A DNA stretch of 64,000 bases, taken from positions 1,569,470-1,633,469 of the forward strand of contig MU001495.1 of assembly GCA_010093485.1 (NCBI GenBank), given 5' to 3'. Positions 57,577-64,000 of the stretch are shown piece by piece; the first letter of the stretch is position 1, and the number at the start of each line of letters is the position of its first letter. Under the pieces are notes generated by a model. That model worked only from the letters and a program-made list of their open reading frames with translations. It was not told the DNA's origin and did not search any database. The DNA is from Karstenula rhodostoma CBS 690.94 (Eukaryota > Ascomycota > Dothideomycetes > Pleosporales > Didymosphaeriaceae). The position numbers were made by a program, and so were the translations under genes.

Positions 57577-58941
57577 ATGGCCGAAGTAGCAGCCGGTGCC
57601 GGTATCGCCCTCGCGGCCGAAGAAGTCCTCTCAACCTCACTCCAAGCTGGAGTTGCCACCTACTTCTTGGCCAAGCCAACGCAGCCCCTCAATGCTACCT
57701 TCACACGCGTTGCCGTGGTGCACGACGATGAGATGCACAAGCGGTCGCTGACACGTTCCAATCACACCCTCACCATCGTTAACTCCAAGGCATACATCTT
57801 TGGTGGCGAGACTGCCGATGCCACGGTAGCAACCAATGACATGCACGTTGTGAATCTCGAGCCTGAAGAGAACCACGAGCCGGAGTACCAGCTCATTCCA
57901 GCGATTGCGAACGAAGAAGAGGGACGAGTTCCTCGTGGAAGGACGAACCATGCGGCATGTGCGTTCGAGGGCGGCCTAGTCGTATACGGAGGAACCTCCT
58001 CAACAGGTCAGCCCGCCGACGACGGCGACGTCTGGATCTTCAACCCCCCCTCAAAGACATGGTCGATTCTCTACTCCTTCGCGACCGACGGCCCCGTCCT
58101 CGGCCCCGAAACCGAAGTCCGCATCTTCGCCCTCAACACCTCTCTGCTCCTGCTTATCGGCAACCCCGCCGACGGCATCTCCACAATCGCCAAGCTTACG
58201 CCCTCCCTCTCCTCAGACGCAACCTCAGCTCCAAGCCCCTACGAGACCCTCATCCCCCCTCCATCACCCACATCCCCGTCCAACGCCAGCCTCCACAACA
58301 ACACCCTCTACCTCATCTCCTCCACCGACCCCGTATCCTCCCAGCTCCACGTCCTCCCCCTCGATTCGAAAGACGCCAAGTGGACCACCCTCACCTTCCC
58401 CACCAACCCTCTCGTCCCCGGCCCCCGCGCCCGCCACGCCGGCGCGCTCCTCCCACTCACCACTGGTTATGGGAGAAACTACCTCGTATACCTGCTGGGC
58501 GCCCGCTCCGAACTCGCCTCTAACACTTCAAACCCCACCGGCGCAGGCTTCACGGAGCAAGACCTCTCATTCCAGTCCACTACGGAGAAAGAACCCCCGC
58601 AAGAGCCAACGCAATGGAGCGACACCTGGACCTTGCAACTCCCTTCGAGCGCCCTCGCGCCCCAGGCGACCCTCAGCTTCAAAGATGCCATCAAGCCCGC
58701 GAAGATCAAGGACGCGATCCGCACGGGCGTCGGCGCAGAGAGCGGGAAGTGGACGTGGGCCGATGTTGAGGTGCGCGTGCCGGATGACTTGGGCGGTGCG
58801 GAGGCGGGGAAGCTACATCCGGGGCCGCGGGCGTTTTTTGGCGCCGATGTCATGAAGGATGGAAAGAGTGTTTTGTTCTGGGGCGGGGAGAATGCGGAAG
58901 GCGAGAAGGTGGGGGATGGGTGGGTTGTAAGGCTGGAGTAG
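57577..58941 (+). CDS. Kelch-repeat beta-propeller protein (454 residues)
   Basis: Predicted beta-propeller used for protein binding. It is 454 residues without introns from the ATG at 57577 (context acaATGg); the upstream frame is not protein-like. Kelch blades are visible as SKAYIFGGETADATVATNDM, then FEGGLVVYGGTSS with DVWIFNPPSKTWS, then GYGRNYLVYLLGARSE with WSDTWTLQLP, and near the end KSVLFWGGENAEGEK with GDGWVVRLE. Double Gly plus distant aromatic residues fit the Kelch pattern. Blades in the middle (residues 180-290) are degenerate and Pro/Ser-rich. Residues 1-40 contain a short Ala-rich helix. There is no signal peptide or catalytic site. Partner and pathway are unknown. It lies just outside the repeat-bracketed CoA-transferase segment. 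Confidence 0.85.
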   Translation: MAEVAAGAGIALAAEEVLSTSLQAGVATYFLAKPTQPLNATFTRVAVVHDDEMHKRSLTRSNHTLTIVNSKAYIFGGETADATVATNDMHVVNLEPEENHEPEYQLIPAIANEEEGRVPRGRTNHAACAFEGGLVVYGGTSSTGQPADDGDVWIFNPPSKTWSILYSFATDGPVLGPETEVRIFALNTSLLLLIGNPADGISTIAKLTPSLSSDATSAPSPYETLIPPPSPTSPSNASLHNNTLYLISSTDPVSSQLHVLPLDSKDAKWTTLTFPTNPLVPGPRARHAGALLPLTTGYGRNYLVYLLGARSELASNTSNPTGAGFTEQDLSFQSTTEKEPPQEPTQWSDTWTLQLPSSALAPQATLSFKDAIKPAKIKDAIRTGVGAESGKWTWADVEVRVPDDLGGAEAGKLHPGPRAFFGADVMKDGKSVLFWGGENAEGEKVGDGWVVRLE

Positions 58942-58981
58942 ATTTGGTTGGGATTGGGGTTGGGGGTGGGGTGTCTCTTAT

Positions 58982-59021
58982 AGGAACATAAAGACCGGAT
59001 ATAAGCTAAGGCCTTTGCTAG
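58982..59021 (+). repeat. GGTGAACACC-family repeat, copy D (other end only)
   Basis: 40 bases aligned to 43982-44021 with 31 matches; all nine differences are transitions, mainly C to T or G to A in this copy. Confidence 0.65.
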
Positions 59022-59081
59022 TCGATCGCACCTCCACCATACTGACCCACGGGTCACGATGTAGCTCAAAACAACGATAAT

Positions 59082-59165
59082 CAATTGCTGACTCTTCGCG
59101 AGCTTCTACAAGCCGCGGCAAAACGCAGTACAGAAATCCTGTGGGGGGGCCAAAATACAAAGTAA
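59082..59165 (-). mobile_element. Short interspersed element, copy 2
   Basis: 84-base insert with the shared 30-base core at 59094-59123, between imperfect direct repeats aacaacgataat (59070-59081) and agcagcgataat (59166-59177), which differ by two A/G changes. No coding capacity. Confidence 0.5.
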
Positions 59166-59313
59166 AGCAGCGATAATATGCCGCAGTGATGTTGAGGCAT
59201 TTGAAATGGAAACTGTTGTGTTCAACCGCAGTCTATTCCCAAGAACCCTCTATTCCCAGCTGCCACGTACCATCGTACACCTCCTCCAGACCCCGACACC
59301 GTGTGCCAACGAA

Positions 59314-59598
59314 CTAATCTTCCGTCTTCACCCGCTCAATGTACACACGTCCAACCGGAAAGTCGCCTTCAAACAGATGGTAGCCCTTCCACCAGTCCGG
59401 GATGCTGCCGTCCAGCTCGCGCAAGGTGCTCGGGGCAGGACTATAGACAGCAGTGAAGCCAGAGCTGTTGGCGAATTTGGTGATCGCAAAGTGCGATCTT
59501 TCGAGAGAAGCATACACATAGAGGATGTGGAAGGAGTCGGACGTTGATGCACCGGCGCGCACGATTGCGTAACCGAACTTGTGAGTGACAGTGGTCAT
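59314..59598 (-). CDS. Small orphan protein (94 residues) with a broken relative nearby
   Basis: Intact frame MTTVTHKFGYAIVRAGAS to GRVYIERVKTED. It has a strand-rich look and no signal peptide. Two parts, HKFGYAIVRAG with HILYVYASLE near the start and DWWKGYHLFEGDFPVGRVYI near the end, match the broken frame at 60130-60412. The existence of a relative with conserved residues argues that it is, or was, a real gene. Function is unknown; not recognised in any family. Confidence 0.55.
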   Translation of the reverse strand: MTTVTHKFGYAIVRAGASTSDSFHILYVYASLERSHFAITKFANSSGFTAVYSPAPSTLRELDGSIPDWWKGYHLFEGDFPVGRVYIERVKTED

Positions 59599-60129
59599 TC
59601 TTGCGATTTTGCAGGGAGAGAATTTTGTGTACAGAGGAGTAGTAGGTGAGGAACAGTTGAGCGGCGGGTTTTGTGATTAGGCAGGCGTTTGCTGTTGAAA
59701 ACCGATTACGTTTGCTGTCTTGTTGCGCCGCTGCACATGGTTATGGTTTTACGATAAGGGAGCTTGTTGTAACTCAGGACACCTCTAAAGCTCTAAATTC
59801 GTAGCTGAGTCTGGCACTGAACGTTTGCGGCTGCTCACCAGATGAGCTCAAACAACTGTGGGACATGTGTATGTTTTCTAAAGTTTGAAGTCACTCCTAC
59901 ACATTGCTTCCAGGTAACGTGAGCTTCGTGGCACGCATCTGATCTGAACACAATCGTCGCAGTTGGTTATAAAAGCACGTCGTGTTGTCGTACACCCACA
60001 ACGCACCACGAAACCACACTACATCCCAGACACACATCAGACCCACACATCAGACCCACACATCAGACCCAGACCTCAGACCCAGACCTCAGACCCAGTC
60101 ATCAGACCTCGGAATCAGACCTCCACGCT
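59599..60129. other. Divergent intergenic region with 13-bp minisatellite
   Basis: 5' flanks of the small orphan gene and its broken relative. The minisatellite at 60031-60121 ends nine bases before the relative's ATG. Nothing else seen. Confidence 0.5.
60031..60121 (+). repeat. 13-bp minisatellite, seven units
   Basis: Seven exact-length units: cacacatcagacc three times, cagacctcagacc twice, cagtcatcagacc, tcggaatcagacc. All share tcagacc; the first bases vary, so drift increases toward the 3' end. Confidence 0.95.
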
Positions 60130-60412
60130 ATGAGCGGTACCTCGAACGTCATCTTATCTTCACAGGGAAGGTATGGCTATGTCATTGTCCGAATGGGCGA
60201 CGAAGATAGCGTTGCATCTCGGTTGGAGATTCTTTACATTTTTCACAATGAGACGCTTGCCCATGGAAGCGTCTATTCAATGGCAGGTTAACGGACAAAA
60301 CCCCCCGGGGTGGAAAGGCTACGATATTTACGGCCAGGAAGGAGAGCTCGAGGGACATATTTTTTGTATACGAGCAAAGTTCGAGGATGCTTGTGTGCGC
60401 AATTGGGTTTAG
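60130..60412 (+). pseudogene. Frameshifted relative of the 94-residue orphan protein
   Basis: The first frame reads GRYGYVIVRMG and RLEILYIFHNETL, then stops at about 60291. The next frame (+1) continues VNGQNPPGWKGYDIYGQEGE and HIFCIRAKFED to a stop at 60412. Both parts align with the gene at 59314-59598 in the same order, with about 20 residues missing between. No intron with usable signals restores the frame, so a frameshift or nonsense change (or a sequencing error at the C run 60301-60306) is the simplest reading. I give only the broken frames. Confidence 0.55.
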
Positions 60413-60860
60413 TAGGGTGTCTACTTGGATGGCGGTAGTAGTTAGCAAGGATCGTGGTGATTGAGGCATGTGGTGTTGACTGTGATCTTGACTGCATGCA
60501 GGTTTGGTGCCGAAGAAGCTTTACTGCATGCAGCAAGAAAACAGTTGCTGTAATGAGCTGTTGAATGGAAACCCCCTCTGAAAAACATCTCTGACGCCGT
60601 GAAGCTCATGCAAGTTACCCATTGTGAGGCTTCGCGTGATCTGGCAAACCGCGGCAAAATGTAATGCATCAACTCGATTACACGGCACACGGTCCTGTAG
60701 CTCATAGGTTATTTGTACTCCGCCACTATATCACATACTTGCATCGAAGCGCTGTCGAAGCTCCCCTATGACGGCACGAAGCAACCCGGGATCGTAGTGC
60801 CGAAGCCGCTGCACATGACATGTACAGGGATCCGGGGTCGATATCGGAGCGCCTGAAGGA
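60413..60860. other. Intergenic region with short interspersed element
   Basis: Contains element copy 3 (60610-60695). No gene recognised. Confidence 0.45.
60610..60695 (-). mobile_element. Short interspersed element, copy 3
   Basis: 86-base insert with the shared core at 60630-60659, between direct repeats tgaagctcat (60600-60609) and tgtagctcat (60696-60705), 9 of 10 identical. Compared with copy 2, the bases just beyond the core differ chiefly by transitions. Confidence 0.5.
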
Positions 60861-61128
60861 ATGGGTGGAAATTTATCCGCTTGCTTCGGTGGACTAGAAT
60901 GGAAGGTTGGCGAGTACAATATTGATCATATTGCCAATTACGGAGCGGAGCTCGAGAAAACCGTCAAGAAGAACCTTGTGAGTGTGGCGTGGTTGCGAGG
61001 ATGCGCTGAAGATTTTTCAAAACGCGATCGATGAGAGTCGAGCGAAGATTGAAAAGGTGTGGGCTCTGCAGGTCACAGCATCTGAGGGACATAGTCACTG
61101 GAAAGCATGTCAAGAGGAAGGCGCGTAG
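60861..61128 (+). pseudogene. Broken protein-like frame, unrecognised
   Basis: One frame reads MGGNLSACFGGLEWKVGEYN and NYGAELEKTVKKNL. The +1 frame takes over near 60979 with CEDALKIFQNAIDE and KIEKVWALQVTASEGHSHW to a stop at 61128. Both halves have helical, protein-like composition, but no intron of acceptable length joins them. It is possibly the remains of one gene. No family recognised. Confidence 0.3.
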
Positions 61129-61371
61129 ATACTGCACTGCTAAGTGCAAACCAAATCGATTGTTCAACATCGAACACCGGCTATTTGCAGGTAATCGGAA
61201 AGAAAGAAAAAAGGTGTATCTGAGAAGAGAAAACGTAAATCATCATATCATGTAGTACGTGACGAAATTCAGATCGATTTTTCCGTGGATCGAAAAGCCG
61301 TACCAGCATGTATGCAACATGAACCCGAGTTCGCCCTCCAAGTCCAGCTTGCCAGAAGTAAAATGTAGGAC

Positions 61372-62271
61372 CTAAGAACTCAAAGCCAGGAAGTCCTTGT
61401 AGCTGTGTACAGCAACGCCCGCGAAGTTTCCGGCGCTCTTTGTCGCACTCGTCGTGATGGTTTTCAAATCGCCCAGCATGTTGTCCAAAGTCTTGCCCGC
61501 GTAGCTAATCAAGCTGACATCAGAGCATTCGCTGCTTGTCTCGACGGACAGCCAGACCGGGATGGAAGAATCGACAGCTTTGACGGCCTTGAGCACCGGG
61601 TCGGCAATGCCAATGAGAGATTTGGCAGTGTTGCGGTAGGTCATGAAGGTAACGTAGTCCAGGTTGTTCAGGAGGCACGTGTCGAGGGTTGAGTCCTCGC
61701 ACTCGACAGTATTCGCCCAGAAGGGAAGATCGGCGCCAAGAGGGAGGTTGAGCGGCTGAGCGACTTCCTTGACCTGGCTGACGATGGAAACGAGCGAAGA
61801 GACGTACTCGGCCTTGTTGGAGTCGAAGCCGTCAAGAGCCCATGGCTCGACGTCCAGATGGATACCCGCAAGCTTGGCGTCAGAGGAGGCGCTTGCTTGG
61901 TATTTCTTGATCCAGTTGAGCTCGTGTTCCAGCGTGGGTCCATCCTCGCTCGTGCCGCCGACAATCCACTGCTTATCGCCCATCAAAGCTTCAACCTTGA
62001 GGCCAACCGCATTGCACTTCTTGATGAAGGACTCCCAAGGCGCGTTGCCCATGTCGCGGTCGATGAGAGCAAGGACAGTTTGGAAGGGATGGTCGCTGCT
62101 GGTCATCTTGGAGAGGAAGGTCTGGACCTCGGAGTCATCCTGGATGATGTCGCTGTTCCATAGCCAGATGGCGCGTTCAGAGCTTGCTGTCGCGGTGCGA
62201 GGGGCCTTGAACGGCAGGGAGAGGACTGGCGCAGCCAGGGCAAGGAGGGGAGTGCACCAGTGCATCTTCAT
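61372..62271 (-). CDS. Predicted secreted TIM-barrel-like (glycosidase-like) protein
   Basis: 299 residues without intron. The N-terminus MKMHWCTPLLALAAPVLSLP is a signal peptide, so the protein is probably secreted or vacuolar. The mature part alternates strands and helices: AIWLWNSDIIQDD, FQTVLALIDRDMGN, AVGLKVEALMGD, KLAGIHLDVEPWALDGF, LPLGADLPFW, YVTFMTYRNTA, IPVWLSVETSSECS, AGVAVHSYKDF. The strand HLDVEP places Asp and Glu at a barrel end as in several glycosidase clans, and WLSVET offers a second Glu, so catalysis is plausible. The family was not recognised by name and the substrate is unknown. Met3 is an alternative start. Confidence 0.72.
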   Translation of the reverse strand: MKMHWCTPLLALAAPVLSLPFKAPRTATASSERAIWLWNSDIIQDDSEVQTFLSKMTSSDHPFQTVLALIDRDMGNAPWESFIKKCNAVGLKVEALMGDKQWIVGGTSEDGPTLEHELNWIKKYQASASSDAKLAGIHLDVEPWALDGFDSNKAEYVSSLVSIVSQVKEVAQPLNLPLGADLPFWANTVECEDSTLDTCLLNNLDYVTFMTYRNTAKSLIGIADPVLKAVKAVDSSIPVWLSVETSSECSDVSLISYAGKTLDNMLGDLKTITTSATKSAGNFAGVAVHSYKDFLALSS

Positions 62272-63615
62272 TTTGTTTGTTTGGTTGTTTGTTGAAAGGA
62301 ACGGCTACGCAAATCTGCGTAAAAGGTGTGTCGAGAGTGAGCGACGAGAAAGAGAATGTGAAGGCCTGAAGGAGGGATGGCTACATGGGTAAATACAAAA
62401 AGGGAAATCGCAGTACTTATAGGCGATTAGCGAATACACACGAAAAAGAGGTTAGAGGAGATGGGGGCTAGCCCCAGAGCTGGCCAAGTCAGATTAGATG
62501 AGAGGGCGGACGGACTTGACTGGTGTTTCGGCTAGGCGAGACAAATGGCGCGAAAGCAGGACCACCGGAAGCTTCGGGGACTTTGTAGCGCGCGTTTCCT
62601 GCAGGTACCCACCGGTCGAGCCTCCGGTCTTACTTTGACTCTACGAAGGCGCAAGCCACTTTGACGTTGTGCACCTAATTCAGATTGCTTACCCCTCGAC
62701 CAGAGCCCGACGTGGCGCTCGGCTTTGATCACGAGACAAAGGGCGCCTACCCACTGCGCCACCGAGTGCCCCGAATATCCAACAGGTGACTGCCCATAAA
62801 CACAACTTGTACTGAACGACAAAGGTACCTCGAACATGTTTGTTTCGTGTGTTTCATAAACATGGCAAACATTGTCAGTCTTTGGTTGAGCCCCCGTATT
62901 TCGCGAGCCGCCCCTAGCCCGAGCCAGAACCATGAAATGAAACACTCGACAGGCACCCGCACCCGCCTCCTATTGGTTGGGGAGGCGGGTCAGCAAGCAT
63001 GGTGCGGCGTCCGACGATGTGTAGCGTAGCGCCTGGTGAATCTCCCGTGCACCTGGGATTTTCTTGCGTTGCCTGCCATTCATCGTGCGTGTGTACCGTT
63101 CGTTTGACGAACGTAGAGATGCGGTAGTGCCATCTCGACAGGGATTATCAATTAGATTGGAGGAAATTCGCAAGACAGCTTGGAGTGCAGCCGCAGTGCG
63201 ACATCTGATGGCATGGCTTGACGGCCGGTCCACGGCGCTACCAGTATTCGCCGCCGTCATCGCTAACCTGTGGAGATTGACATGAGACGTTCCGGGCATA
63301 GTACATCGGAAGGCGGCGTCCGCTATTTGGCAGTGCAGTGAGCTGCAGCGAGCTGCAGCTCAACAAGCTTGTAGAAATTATGGTACATGATAGAGTGAAG
63401 CGACGTCTGCACTGGCGTCGTCGGTCAGCCTACGGTGCAACAGTCAACTTTGTGCCTTCGCGCAACTCGGCGAATCCATCTACATCTAGACGCCGAATGG
63501 GTAGTACAAATGAGCGGACAACGCAAGATTAGATTATCTGATGTATACACAGCGTACTGACTCCATGGTCGGCCCGACATCCGGCAACGCATCGAGGTGG
63601 AGCCCATTGTTCTGT
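62272..63615. other. Intergenic region with a tRNA-like segment
   Basis: 1.3 kb between two genes on the same strand. Apart from the tRNA-like segment at 62690-62773 nothing is recognised. Confidence 0.45.
62690..62773 (-). other. tRNA-like segment, probable tRNA relic or SINE head
   Basis: On the minus strand, a D-arm like GGCGC-AGTGGGTAG-GCGCC contains a good A box (TGGCGCAGTGGG). It is followed by an anticodon-like arm CTTTG...CAAAG, a variable-arm hairpin CCGA-GCGCCACG-TCGG, and a weak B box (GGTCGAGGG). The acceptor 3' strand is missing and the T-arm is poor, so it is not a functional tRNA. Confidence 0.3.
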
Positions 63616-64000
63616 CTAGAAGCAGAACCAAGTGCCAATCCTCTTCCCCCAGTTCAGCGCACCCTTCTTTTCCGGCTCGATGTCCTCCTTCGTATACACA
63701 TCCGTAACCAAATCCATCTCATGTGATTTGACAAACTTGGTCCGCTTGAAAACTTTCCACAAGACGAACATGAGCGCGAACACGGGCAGTTCGATGTAGT
63801 AGCTGACAAAGTCCACCGGGCTGAAGACCGGGCTGAAGCAACTCCACCCTTGCACAAGGACAAGAAAGCTGTTGAGGACAACGGCAATGATGGGACCCCA
63901 CGGGTATGTCCAATTCTTGAACGGCAGCAAGTGCTCCTTGTTTTGAGCCTTGAGACCAGCGCGGAAGCGGAGAGAGGCGATGCCAATGCTGATCCAGGAG
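63616..64000 (-). CDS. Amino acid permease (YAT/AAT family), C-terminal part only
   Basis: The last 128 residues of a plasma-membrane amino acid/proton symporter; the rest lies beyond the right edge. The frame enters at 63999 with SWISIGIASLRFRAGLKAQN, then LPFKNWTYPWGPIIAVVLN, which are conserved in Gap1/Agp1-type fungal permeases. Two hydrophobic helices follow (IIAVVLNSFLVLVQGW; FVSYYIELPVFALMFVLW). The cytosolic tail KRTKFVKSHEMDLVTDVYT is the conserved end of the family, needed for sorting in yeast relatives. Substrate range cannot be read from this part. No intron is visible in the part shown. Confidence 0.92.
   Translation of the reverse strand, partial: SWISIGIASLRFRAGLKAQNKEHLLPFKNWTYPWGPIIAVVLNSFLVLVQGWSCFSPVFSPVDFVSYYIELPVFALMFVLWKVFKRTKFVKSHEMDLVTDVYTKEDIEPEKKGALNWGKRIGTWFCF

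Larger units (their letters stand above)
58942..59313. other. Intergenic region with two repeat types
   Basis: Convergent 3' flanks. Contains the opposite end of the GGTGAACACC family (58982-59021) and short interspersed element copy 2 (59082-59165). No gene. Confidence 0.5.

Noticed and set aside
54691..62271. Secondary-metabolite or catabolic gene cluster
   Set aside because: The CoA-transferase, Kelch protein and secreted barrel protein are not accompanied by a backbone synthase, transporter or regulator typical of such clusters.
62690..62773. Functional tRNA gene
   Set aside because: The acceptor stem cannot be closed with a T-arm in place and the B box departs from consensus.

Overview
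The window looks like nuclear DNA of a filamentous ascomycete (Pezizomycotina, probably Dothideomycetes/Pleosporales; the class is an inference). Genes are densely packed. Almost every interrupted gene has introns of 44-84 bases with GTRNGY donors and CTAAC/CTGAC branch sites. Housekeeping proteins match ascomycete families along their whole length. Short repeats differ mainly by C/T and G/A transitions, as expected after repeat-induced point mutation. A 10-N assembly gap lies at 9235-9244.

Layout. 0-20 kb is a conserved housekeeping block: mitoribosomal mL46 (cut by the left edge), chaperonin subunit CCT8, splicing factor ISY1, a very large PH-domain cortical protein of the ApsA/Num1 type with about 28 tandem repeats, splicing factor CWC24, and a 1391-residue conserved protein of unknown role. 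20-25.5 kb carries an alpha/beta hydrolase and two low-complexity conserved proteins. 27-34 kb is a more accessory stretch with two SANT/Myb-like proteins around a small repeat protein. 34.8-39.7 kb holds a tandem pair of paralogues that each combine one N-terminal membrane anchor with C-terminal zinc fingers. 40.5-53.8 kb returns to core functions: a CLC chloride channel/exchanger, an IAH1-type GDSL esterase, a protein that looks like a retropepsin fold without its catalytic Asp, and a UBP12-type deubiquitinase. 54-61.2 kb is a repeat-rich accessory patch: a family III CoA-transferase and a small spliced frame between inverted repeat copies, a Kelch protein, a small orphan protein with a broken relative, and a second broken frame. 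61.3-64 kb has a secreted barrel-like protein and the C-terminus of an amino acid permease (cut by the right edge).

How the genes relate. There is no operon and no convincing biosynthetic cluster. Two members of the Prp19-associated splicing machinery (ISY1, CWC24) lie 8 kb apart, and two proteins linked by name or domain to ubiquitin metabolism are neighbours at 46-54 kb, but neither grouping needs a functional explanation.

The least expected signals are: (1) a tiny interspersed element (62-86 bases) in three copies, each bounded by its own short direct repeat, one copy sitting inside a spliced intron; (2) a second short repeat family starting GGTGAACACCGGCGATA, with four copies, two inverted around the CoA-transferase region; (3) the membrane-anchored zinc-finger pair; and (4) the retropepsin-like protein whose D-S/T-G motif reads C-S-G.
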